A stretch of DNA of 64,000 nt from Viola odorata (Eukaryota > Streptophyta > Magnoliopsida > Malpighiales > Violaceae). The notes below the pieces were generated by a model. The model was not told the origin of the DNA, made no database searches, and saw only the letters and a program-made list of their open reading frames with translations. Where the stretch lies: contig OY829542.1 in NCBI GenBank assembly GCA_963691705.1, positions 3,764,188-3,828,187 of the forward strand, in the 5' to 3' direction. Below are positions 32,278 to 42,758 of this stretch, piece by piece. A program made the translations under genes and the position numbers. Within the stretch, counting starts at the first letter, position 1. Every line of letters starts with the position of its first letter.

Positions 32278-33449
32278 CTTCCAAAAATTGTGTGGCGGTT
32301 TAAACCCCACCTTTCAAAAGATTGCATGGCGGTTCAAACCCCACCTCTCAAAAAAATCGTGTGGCGGTTTAAACCCCACCTTTCAAAAATCGTGTGGAGG
32401 TTCAGAAACCCCACCTTTCAAAACAATCGTATGGCGGTTCAAACCCCACATTTCAAAAAATCGTGTGGAGGTTCAAACCCCACATTTCAAAAATCGTGTG
32501 GCGGTTCCAACCCCACATTTCAAAAAATCATGTGGCGGTTCAAAAACCCCACCTTCTAAAATCATGTGGCGGTTCAAACCCCACATTTTAAAAAAATCGT
32601 GTGGCGGTTCAAACCCCACATTTCAAAAAATTGTGTGGCGGTTCAAACCCCACATTTAAAAAAAAAATCGTGTGGAGGTTCAAAAACCCCACCTCTCAAA
32701 AATCATGTGGCGGTTCAAGCCCCACCTTGCAAAAATCGTGTGGCGGTTCAAACCCCACCTTTCAAAAATCGTATGGAGGTTCAGACCCCACCCATAAAAA
32801 AAAACGTATGGAGGTTCAGACCCCACTCTCAAAAAAGTCATGTGGAGGTTCAGACCCCACATTTTAAAAAAATCGTGTGGCGGTTCAAACCCCACATTTC
32901 AAAAAATTGTGTGGCGGTTCAAACCCCACATTTTAAAAAAAAATCGTGTGGAGGTTCAAAAACCCCACCTCTCAAAAATCATGTGGCGGTTCAAGCCCCA
33001 CCTTGCAAAAATCGTGTGGCGGTTCAAACCCCACCTTTCAAAAATCGTATGGAGGTTCAGACCCCACCTATAAAAGAAAACGTATGGAGGTTCAGACCCC
33101 ACTCTCAAAAAAGTCATGTGGAGGTTCAGACCCCACATCTCAAAAAAAATCGTGTGGCGGTTCAAACCCCACCTTTCAAAAAAAAACAAAAAAAAAAAAA
33201 AAAAATTATGTGTGGAGGTTCAAAAAAACTCCACCTTTCAAAAAATCGTGTGGCGGTTCAAACCCCACCTTTCAAGAAATCGTGTGGCGGTTCAAACCCC
33301 ACCTCTCAAAAATCGTGTGGCGGTTTAAACCCCACCTTTCAAAGATCATGTGGCGGTTCAATCCCCACCTTGCGAAAATCGTGTGACGGCTCAAACCCCA
33401 CCTTTCAAGAAATCGTATGGCGGTTCAAACCCCACCTTGCAAAAACCAT
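32278..33449 (+). repeat. tandem array of about 33 units of 33-37 bases
   Basis: The consensus unit is about TCGTGTGGCGGTTCAAACC followed by CCACCTTTCAAAAAA. I count about 33 units, with variants GTGGAGG, CAGACCC and CAAAAACCCC. About 17 units match the Pol III B-box consensus GGTTCRANNCC exactly. A block of about eight units repeats as a higher-order unit with a 276-base period (for example 32671 and 32947). The plus strand is free of stops over long stretches in several frames, but this follows from the repeat composition and I do not call a gene. Confidence 0.95.
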
Positions 33450-33465
33450 TTAACGTTTGTTTTGC

Positions 33466-34195
33466 AGAATCAGTCATGATTATCAGCGTCCGAGTGGAGC
33501 TGAATTCATCAATGTCCGAGTGGAGTTATCAGCATCTGAGTAGAGCCATTATTGATCAGCGTCTGAGTAGAGCTGAATTTATATTTTCTGCATCGCGACA
33601 TTCGAGGGGAGACGTCCGAGTGAAGTCGCATTTTATATTTCTGTAAGGTATCCGAGTGGAACCATCAGCGTCAGAGTGGAGCTGAATTTATCAACGTCCG
33701 AGTGGAGTTGTCGGCATCTGAGTAGAGTCTTTATTCATCAGCGTCCGAGTGAAGCTGAATTTATATTTTTCAAGACATTCGAGTAGAGTCATCAGTGTCC
33801 GAGTGGAACTGAATTCGCAAGGCATCCGAGTGGAGCCATCAGCGTCTGAGTAGAGCTGAATTTATATTTATGCATCGCGGAATTCGAGTGGAGACGTCCG
33901 AGTGTAGCCGCAATTTATATTTTTCTGCAAGGTATCCGAGTGGAGCCATTAGCGTCGAGTGGAGCTGAATTTCCTTTTCTGCAACATATCCCGGTGGGCA
34001 TCAGTGTCCGAGCGGATCAATTTCCTTCTCAATAATTTAAATTCCCACATCAGCGTCCAAGAGGAGTTGAATTTACATTTCTGCAAAACATCATGTTGGA
34101 CATGAACGTCAGTTTCCTTTTCTGCTATATAAATTTATGCCACAGTGTCCGAATGGAGCTGAATTTACATTTCTGCAAAGTATCTCACATCCTAA
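33466..34195 (+). repeat. degenerate second tandem array (GTCCGAGTGGAGCTGAATTT type)
   Basis: Some two dozen occurrences of the core TCCGAGTGGAG or a close variant, interleaved with CTGAATTTATATTT and TCATCAGCG segments. It follows directly after the first array but is unrelated in sequence. Confidence 0.85.
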
Positions 34196-34380
34196 GGACG
34201 TCAGCATCAAGGAGGTTGGTCCGAAGACGATGTGGAAGAACTAAAGGATGAGCTCATAGTCACATCAGAAATCCAAAACCTAATCAATGAGTTGGATGCA
34301 CTTCTGACCCCCTCAGGTATCTCGAAAGCCTTGAAATTATCATATCAAATTACTAAACTCCAACCTTCAATTTTGCAGGC

Positions 34381-35439
34381 ACTAGTCTCGATTGTGGATG
34401 GTCCGATTGATGAAGGATGAAGGTGTTTTTGACGGACTTGATGATGTTCGGAAATATGCGCAGCGGATAAAGTTGTAATGGAAATATGTAGGATTTTTAG
34501 AGATGTTTTTTATGGAATTTTGGTGATGATTTAATTCAAGATAAATGGTTCTTGAATCGGGAGTTTTAGAAGTGAAAGATGGAATTTTAAATGGACAAGT
34601 ATATTCGAGAAAACCCTCTCGTTAACGAAGAACGAGCAACCTTTCTATATTGAATAACTTGAAAGATCGAACTCAAACTTGCAATGAAAATGCTAGTTTG
34701 AACCCGAAATGATTACAAGAATTTTAGGGAAATAAAGCTAGAAATTACAAGGAAATAAAATTGACTTTAAGATTGAATAATCAATTGGTAATCAAAAAGT
34801 GTCATCTAAAGGAAACAAAGGCTCATATTTATAGCTAAAATCTTAAGGGTGAGAGGGTCATTTACCAATTAATTGGGTGGCAATTAATTGGATTTAATTT
34901 GGACGTGGTCATTTGATTTTGGTTGTCGTGGATGCTTGGGCGAGCGCCAGCTGGCCGTGACTTGGTCGTGCGGCATACGTTGCGGGCAGGAAATGCGGCC
35001 GTGTGCGTCGGGCTTGGGAGGCAGGTGCAGCGTGGACCGAGCCTTGCGGATGGCCAGGCGAGATCGAGGGTGGGCTGGTGCGAGCGTGGGACGCGGTCGT
35101 GCGTGGACCGAGTCTCGCGGGCTAGGACGAGGGCGAGCGGTTGTGGGCGAGGGCCGGATCTTGCGGGTTGGGGGGCGCTGCACACGACCGGGTCGTGCTT
35201 GAGGAAGACGACCCATACTACGTCGTGTGGGCGAGGGAGCTGCTGGCTTTGACGTCGTGTGGGCGAAGCTGGGCTTGGGCCGGACCAAGTTCCCCTTTGG
35301 TCCTTGGATTTGCAAACATGTCCTCCCTTGGTCCTTGAACTTTAGGTGCGCTTCTTCGTAGCGTAAATGTCGGAACATGAGCGCCACGAGATTTTGGCGT
35401 TGGCTTCGCGTACGTGATGCGATCGGTGCGATCGTATCA
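34381..35439 (-). repeat. 3' LTR of gypsy element 2, truncated
   Basis: It matches 41095-42157 almost base for base and ends at its inner side with ...TATCA next to the polypurine tract. The GC-rich part (34920-35300) is open in several frames on both strands in both LTRs; this is LTR sequence, not a gene. Confidence 0.92.
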
Positions 35440-38400
35440 TCTCCTCCCCCTTCGAGTGGATTCGACCTCGAATCCAAAGTTTGCATGTCCTCAGTATCCT
35501 CGTCATCGGAATCGGCTACAAAATACGGAGATAAGTCAGTAATGTTAAAAGTGGTAGAGGAAACAGTAAAAGATGGAGGAATGTCCAAAATATAAGCATT
35601 ATCGTTAATTTTATTAACAATAAGGAAAGGACCAGCCCCTTTTTGGCTCAATTTAGACTTCCTAAGGTGAGGGAATCGCTCTTTGTGAAGATGCAACCAA
35701 ACCCAATCTCCAACTTCAAAGGACTTGACTCGTTTCCCGGCATTGCGCTTCTCCTCGAGTTTGGCGTTCACGTTTTCCATTCTTTGCTTCGCCTTAGCAT
35801 GTAATTCTTTTACTTTGGCTGCTCGTTCTTCTCCATCTAAGCTGGATACATGAGAAACAAGTAATGGGAGCAAGTCTATGGGGGTGAGTGGATTGAACCC
35901 ATAGATGAGCTCAAATGGAGAAGATAAAGTGACAGAATGCATGGCACTCAACAAAGGGAAGACATTGATCCCAATTCTTAGTATATTTCGGTACCATGAT
36001 TCGAAGCAAGTTACCAAGAGTTCGATTGACTACCTCCGTCTGGCCATCCGTTTGGGGGTGGTAGGATGTGGAAAACAGGAGTTTGGTCCCCAACTTGGCC
36101 CATAGGACACGCCAAAAATGACTCAAAAATTTTGAGTCTCGATCACTTACAATGGTACGTGGCATGCCGTGGAGGCGGACAACCTCTCGGAAAAACAGAT
36201 CAGCTACATGAGAAGCATCAGTAGTGGATTTGCAAGGAATAAAATGTGCCATCTTAGAAAATCTATCAACGACAACAAAGATAGCATCTTTCCCGTTACT
36301 AGTTCTAGGCAATCCTAGTACAAAATCCATGGAAATATCGCACCAAGGGCGCGAAGCAACAGGTAATGGCATGTAACGACCTTGATCATGAGATGTAGAC
36401 TTAGCACGATGACATTCAATGCATGCATTAACAATACGAGTTATCATAGGACGCATATGCGGCCAATAAAAATGTTCTTTTAAAGTACTCAAAGTTTTGT
36501 TAATACCGAAATGACTGCTAAGTCCACCACCGTGAGCTTCTTTAATGAGAAGTTCACGCATGCTACATTTGGGCACACATAATCGACCTTTACAAAATAG
36601 GAATCCATCATGCAAAGAATAATTTTCAAAAGGTCCACTCAAGCATGCATCATACGCAACATGAAAATCATTATCATTTTCATACAGTTCAATGATATGC
36701 GAAAATCCCAATAATTTAGATTGCAAAGAAGTAATGAGTGTATACCTTCGGGAAAGGGCGTTAGCGACCGTGTTCTCCTTTCCTTTCAGATACTTGATCA
36801 CATATGGAAATCGCTCAATGAACTCCAACCAAACAGCATGGCGACGATTCAGCTTACCTTGTCCTTTGAGGTAGCGAAGGGATAGATGGTCGGTGTGAAC
36901 AACGAACTCCTTCAGGATGAGGTAGTGCTCCCAAACAGTGAGGGTTCGAATTAAGGCGTACAGCTCCCGATCATACGTGCAGTAATTGAGCTGGGCGTCC
37001 TTCAATTTCTCACTGAAATAAGCGATCGGTCGCCCTCCTTGTAATAGCACTGCTCCAATCCCGATTCCACTTGCATCACATTGGACCTCGAATGTCTTGT
37101 CGAAGTCAGGAAGTGCGAGGACCGGGCTGGATACAAGGCGTTCCTTAAGGGTTTTGAAGGCCTCCTCTTGCTCGAGCCCCCATATGAATGGAATGTCCTT
37201 CTTGGTGAGTGCGTTGAGGGACGCAGCAATCGTTGAAAAGTCCTTCACGAAACGCCGATAAAAACCGGCCAAACCATGAAACGAACGCACCTCGCTCACA
37301 TTTTGCGGAGTGGGCCAATCCGCAATCGCCTTGATCTTGGCTTGATCAACCTTGAGTCCATCTGTTCCTACAAGAAAACCAAGAAAGTGGACTTCGTCCA
37401 AACAGAACTCGCACTTCGCGAGTTTAGCGTAAAGCTTATGCTCGCGAAGGGTTAGAAATACAAGTCTCAAATGCTCAAAATGGGAGTCATGTGAGGAGCT
37501 ATATATCAAGATGTCATCGAAATAAACAACAACAAATTTTCCAATAAAGTCACGCAACACATGATTCATTAATCGCATAAATGTGCTAGGAGCATTTGTT
37601 AACCCAAAAGGCATAACTAACCATTCATAAAGACCAAATTTAGTTTTGAAAGCAGTTTTCCATTGGTCTCCTTCATGCATACGTATTTGATGATATCCAC
37701 TAGCTAAATCAATTTTCGAAAATATGGTAGCTTGGCTAAGTTCATCTAGCATATCATCAAGGCGAGGTATGGGGTGCGAGTATTTAATGGTTACCTTATT
37801 AACTGCTCGACAGTCCATGCACATGCGCCATGATCCATCTTTCTTTGGAACAAGGATCACCGGGACGGCACACGGGGAAAGGCTTTCTCGGACGTAGCCT
37901 TTGGCGAGGAGGGCCTCGACTTGAGCCTCCAACTCTTTGGTTTCCATCGGGTTGCACCGGTAGGCGGGTCGGTTGGGCATAGGTGCGCCGGGAATCAAAT
38001 CGATCTTGTGCTCGATTCCGCGGATTGGTGGTAGTCCTTCGGGCAACTCGTCCGGAAACACATCTTGGAAATCTGACATCAAAGACACAAAAGCAGGAGA
38101 AGAGGAATTGGGGTTAGTGTTAGATGTTTCCGCGCTCAAGGCACGAAAATGGAGAAAAACGATGGGTTTTTGTGCAAGAAGTGCACGCCTCACATCCCGA
38201 GATCTTCCCACGAGACTCACTTTTTTCTCTTCCCTCGTTCCCCTCGGAACCTCGCTAGCAAGCTCATTTTTTTCTAGCCGTGTGTTTCCACTCTTTCCTT
38301 CCTTTTTCTCTTCTCTCTTCGCAAGCTCATTTTTTTCTTGCGGGTTGTTTTTAATGCTCTCACCGCTCACATTTTTCACTCCACTATTTCCCTCTTTTTT

Positions 38401-40359
38401 ATTTAAAGCAATTGAAATATCGAAGACCGCACTCTCTTTTTCAAGTTTGATTTGGTCTTCGTATACCTGGCTAGGTGCAAGTGGTGGAATCATGAACTTC
38501 CGGCCGGTGTGAGTGATGCGGTATGTGTTGCGGAATCCATCATGGATGGCGTGGCGATCAAACTGCCACGGGCGACCAAGGAGAAGGTGGGTAGCTTGCA
38601 TGGGGGCGACATCACAAACGCGCTCATCCTGGTACTCCCCAATCTGAAACTTGATCTGCACCTGTTTCACCACTTTAATGGCGCTGCCGTCATTGAACCA
38701 GTTCAAAACATAGGGGTACGGATGCTTGGTGGTCGAGAGTCCAAGTGAGTGGACTAGTAAGGTGCTCGCCACATCTGCACAACTCCCACTGTCAATGATG
38801 ATCGAGAGGACCATCCCATCAGTTGTTCCCCGGGTATGAAACAAGTTTTCCCTCTGTCCTAGAACCTCATCATCTGCTCGGGCTTGCATACTCAAGGTCC
38901 GTCTGATCACTAAACTGCGAGGAATCTCCAAAGGGGTATACTCTCCTTCTTCCTCACTTTCCGCATCCTTTTCCCCAGTTTCTGACTCATCCTCAGAAAC
39001 TATCTCTCCTCCTTCCCTGATTAGGATGATGCGGCGGTTTGGGCACTCTGCCCTAATGTGTCCCTTACCACCCCATTTGAAACATTCAATGGTTCGGCTA
39101 GGTGTCCTTTGGGTTGTGTTTGAGATTGGTGTGTTGGAGGTGTTTTGGGCAGTGTATGGTTTAGGGTCGGATGGTTTGGTTTCGGTTGGTTGAGTGTAGG
39201 GTGGCTTAGGTGTTTGGGTCGTGTTTGATTGCCAGGGTCTTTTGGTATTTGTCACAGAGTGGGGAGTAGAAGAAGAAGTAGTATTGACAAAGTTTTTGGT
39301 TTTGGAGCTTACTTGGCGTTCTAGCTTAAGAGCTAGATGGTACATTTCCTCGAGTGTGTTGTAAGGGAGGAAGTCCAATTGTTGGGAAATATCCTTGCGA
39401 AGTCTGCCAAGAAATCGGGCCATGGTTGCCTCGCCACTCTCTCGTACATCCAATCGTGTCAGCATGGATAACATCTCATGGTAAAACTCCGTGACACTTT
39501 TACTGCCTTGATACAATCATTGGAGTTTCTGATGCAAATCTCGGAGGTAGTAAACCGGCACAAATCGTGATCGCATCTCCCCCACAAGCTCAGCCCAAGT
39601 GGTGATTGGTGGTTCATGATCCAACCTCCGATTAACCAAGACTCGCTCCCACCACTGTATGGCTAAACCTGTAAACTCAACAACAGCCAAACGACACTTC
39701 TTTTCTTCTGAGTAGTTATAACATGCAAATATTCTTTCCATCTTACTTTCCCATTCATAATACATATCAGGGTCCTCACGGCCCTCAAAAGATGGAATAG
39801 TTAACTTGATGTTATTAAAGTTATCATATCGTCCCTCGAGTGAAGGGTTCCTTCGAGCCTCTCGTAGAGGTTCGTGCCGTGTTGGATCATATTGCCGAGG
39901 AAGGGTCGGCTCGGTTGCGAATGGGTGGCTGGGTGGTGGTACATAGGAGTTGGCTTGGTGTAGTGGAATATCGGGACCCCGGTTCCGATTGTGTCTGATG
40001 GTAAGTGGATTTAGTGGTGGAGATATCGGAGTCGTATGGTGAGGTGGTCAGTTGCGGGAGTGGCGATCTTCCTCATTATCGCTACTATCGGAGCGAGCAT
40101 AGACTCCTTCGGTGTTACCATAGAAGGAAAGACTTCGTGGGTCGGTGGGTCGGGTTCTTTGTTGAAAGTGGGGAAATGTAGGGGTCCTTTGTGGTAGTGG
40201 TGTTTGTAGTGGTGGGGGTGTTTGGGCTTGTCGAGTTTCGATGGCCTCGAGTCTAGCCATCATTTTCTCCAATATGGAGTTAATGTGGCTCATGTTTGGA
40301 TCGGGTGGTGGGGGTGGCACTTCCGAATGTTCTTCGGTAATGGTAGGATCGTTGGACAT
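35440..40359 (-). pseudogene. gypsy element 2 gag-pol with two nonsense codons and a frameshift
   Basis: From the ATG at 40359 (MSNDPTITEEHSEV) one frame runs through gag (WESKMERIFACYN), protease ([10 protein letters not shown]), reverse transcriptase ([10 protein letters not shown]), RNase H and integrase (zinc finger, then [20 protein letters not shown]). Two TGA stops interrupt it at 40048-40050 and 39517-39519. Near 35955 a deletion removes the FAYNR-type motif and shifts the frame, so the integrase C-terminus continues in another frame ([14 protein letters not shown]). The gag zinc knuckle reads CFKWGGKGH, with Trp where the second Cys is expected. The element is clearly non-autonomous. 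I saw no chromodomain. Confidence 0.92.
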
Positions 40360-41060
40360 GATGTGTACCTGGACAAAGAAAAGAAACACAAAGGAAAACT
40401 AAAAGGTGTTTGTTAGTACCCTCCCTCACGTGTTTACACTCTTCCCTCTATTGTTCTCACCAAAATCACACAAAAATAAACAAGTAAACTTAAAGTCAAT
40501 TTTAGTTTTAAAAAATATGACTCAAAGAATGATGAGCACTTTGGTGACACACAATGAAAACTGGGTACGCAAAGAAGGTATGGAAAAATTAAGGTAAATA
40601 ACACGAACAAAATGAGATTGTGTAATTACCTTAATTTGGAATGGAAGAGATATGAGAAACAATAATGAAAACTTACGAAGACACGAATGAAGAATGACGC
40701 AAAAGGATTTGTGTTTCGGAAGCTGAAAGAAAGCTTGACTCGTCCAATGATAGTCCACGTCAAGTGTCGAAAAGCTTACCTAGCGATCTTATCCCTTGCT
40801 TTTGACTTGTGTTGATAATTTTTTTTTTGGTTATATATATATATATACACCATATATATATATATATATATTTTTTTTTATCACAAGTGAAGGGACGCTC
40901 GGATCGCAAATAGATAACAAAGAAAATAAAATTTGTGTTAGTGGAAAAATTTATACAATGGACAAGACGAAGGAGTAATGAATTCGAAAAATGGAGAAAG
41001 GAATTGATTTGCGATTTTAACGTTTACCAACCTTCGAGACAGCCGAGCTCCGCTACCACG

Positions 41061-42157
41061 TGTTAGGATCCTTCGGTGCTGATTGGAGTAAGGAACTAGT
41101 CTCGATTGTGGATGGTCCGATTGATGAAGGATGAAGGTGTTTTTGACGGACTTGATGATGTTCGGAAATATGCGCAGCGGATAAAGTTGTAATGGAAATA
41201 TGTAGGATTTTTAGAGATGGTTTTTATGGAATTTTGGTGATGATTTAATTCAAGATAAATGGTTCTTGAATCGGGAGTTTTAGAAGTGAAAGATGGAATT
41301 TTAAATGGACAAGTATATTCGAGAAAACCCTCTCGTTAACGAAGAACGAGCAACCTTTCTATATTGAATAATTTGAAAGATCGAACTTAAACTTGCAATG
41401 AAAATGCTAGTTTGAACTCGAAATGATTACAAGAATTTTAGGGAAATAAAGCTAGAAATTACAAGGAAATAAAATTGACTTTAAGATTGAATAATCAATT
41501 GGTAATCAAAAAGTGTCATCTAAAGGAAACAAAGGCTCCTATTTATAGCTAAAATCTTAAGGGTGAGAGGGTCATTTACCAATTAATTGGGTGGCAATTA
41601 ATTGGATTTAATTTGGACGTGGTCATTTGATTTTGGTTGCCGTGGATGCTTGGGCGAGCGCCAGCTGGCCGTGACTTGGTCGTGCGGCAGACGTTGCGGA
41701 CAGGAAATGCGGCCGTGTGCGTCGGGCGTGGGAGGCAGGTGCAGCGTGGACCGAGCCTTGCAGATGGCCAGGCGAGATCGAGGGTGGGCTGGTGCGAGCG
41801 TGGGACGCGGTCGTGCGTGGACCTAGTCTCGCGGGCGAGGACGAGGGCGAGCGGTTGTGGGCGAGGGCCGGATCTTGCGGGTTGGGGGGCGCTGCACACG
41901 ACCGGGTCATGCGTGAGGAAGATGACCTATACGGCGTCGTGTGGGCGAGGGAGCTGCTGGCTTTGTACGCCGTCGTGTGGGCGAAGATGGGCTTGGGACG
42001 GACCAAGTTCCCCTTTGGTCCTTGGATTTGCAAACATGTCCTCCCTTGGTACTTGAACTTTAGGTGCGCTTCTTCGTAGCGTAAATGTCATAACATGAGC
42101 GCCATGAGATTTTGGCGTTGGCTTCGCGTACGTGATGCGATCGGTGCGATCATATCA
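41061..42157 (-). repeat. 5' LTR of gypsy element 2
   Basis: 1097 bases, TG at 41061 and CA at 42157. In element orientation it is followed by CGTGGTAGCGGAGCTC, a variant of the initiator-tRNA-type primer site. Confidence 0.88.
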
Positions 42158-42758
42158 CAAAGTCAGGAACGAGGTTCTCGAATTTTTGGGGCACCCAAAA
42201 AATCCACAAGCTGACACCATCTCAAAGCTGAAACTTGTGAGTATAACATCTGAAATAGAACAAGAATAGTTTTCTACATTGTTTATTTCCTTTAATGGAA
42301 ATTTTATCCCATCTTTTCCTTGATTCAGATGAGCATGGTTATCCGCGAGTCTCTGAGGTTATATCCTCCTATTGATCATGTGCCAAGGAAAGCTGGAAAG
42401 GAAATGAAGTTGGGGAAACTCACAGTTCCAGCAGATATGGACTTGCTTATTTCCATTTTAGCACTACACCACAATCCTGAGATATGGGGAGATGTTGTTT
42501 ATGTGTTCAAACCAGAGAGATTCGCGGAAGGGGTTGCTAAGGCTACAAGTAATAACATGGCTGCGTTTTTCCCATTTGGGTTGGACCAAGAAACTGCGTA
42601 GGCTCCAATTTTGCGCTTACAGAAATGAAGATTGTGCTCTCCATGATTCTGCAACGATACAGGTTTACTCTTTCGCCAACTTATGTCCACTCCCCTGTTT
42701 TTCTTCTTGCAATTCAACCACAACATGGAGTTCAAATCATTCTGCATCCACTCTAAAT
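42158..42758 (+). pseudogene. CYP749-like P450 copy 2, 3' part (partial exon 4 and exon 5)
   Basis: The end of exon 4 (42158-42236, VRNEVLEFLGHPKNPQADT) is followed by a GT donor, then exon 5 from 42329 with the ExxR motif ESLR and PERF. In the haem-binding loop one G is missing (GLDQETA instead of GxGPRNC), shifting the frame and giving a TAG. The downstream frame continues with TEMKIVLSMILQRY and ends at 42758. It starts exactly where the gypsy LTR stops, within exon 4. Probably the other half of the exon 1 fragment at 20077. Confidence 0.85.

Larger units (their letters stand above)
25352..34380 (+). mobile_element. Tat/Ogre-like Ty3/gypsy element, non-autonomous and truncated at its 3' end
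   Basis: The element starts with TGTTGATACCCG at 25352, inside the copia pre-integrase coding region. A 2826-base LTR ends ...GTGCGACA at 28177 and is followed by the primer-binding-like tract TTTGGCGACTTCACTGGGG. The next 6.2 kb have no recognisable gag or pol. They hold a poly-A-rich tract (31050-31140) and two tandem-repeat arrays (32278-33449, 33466-34195). Long LTRs, this PBS type and tandem repeats in the 3' untranslated region are known features of the Tat/Ogre lineage. The right LTR is missing: sequence stops at 34380 where another element's truncated LTR begins. Confidence 0.7.
34381..42157 (-). mobile_element. Ty3/gypsy retrotransposon 2 (two LTRs, defective)
   Basis: The element is on the minus strand: 5' LTR at 41061-42157, gag-pol below it, a polypurine tract (AAGGGGGAGGAGA) at about 35440-35453 and a 3' LTR at 34381-35439. 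The LTRs differ at roughly 26 positions by hand alignment, about 2.4%. The 3' LTR lacks the 34 bases that form the matching end of the 5' LTR (41061-41094). The right flank CAAAG (42158) has no partner on the left, so the left end was cut after insertion. Confidence 0.92.

Noticed and set aside
32278..33449. CRISPR-like look of regularly spaced 33-37 base repeats
   Set aside because: There are no unique spacers between repeats, the units are directly adjacent, and the DNA is from a plant nucleus.
32278..33449. tRNA gene cluster suggested by the B-box matches
   Set aside because: No acceptor, D or anticodon arms and no A-box at the right distance; units are too short for tRNAs.
32084..33453. 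Long plus-strand ORFs of 191 and 295 codons in the tandem array
   Set aside because: They are products of a repeat unit that lacks stops on the plus strand; several frames are open at once, units vary by non-triplet indels, and the peptides are just repeats such as CGGSNPTFQK.
34884..35338. GC-rich overlapping ORFs on both strands in the gypsy LTR (also 41576-42079)
   Set aside because: The same ORFs occur in both LTRs and reflect GC-rich LTR composition; no domains.
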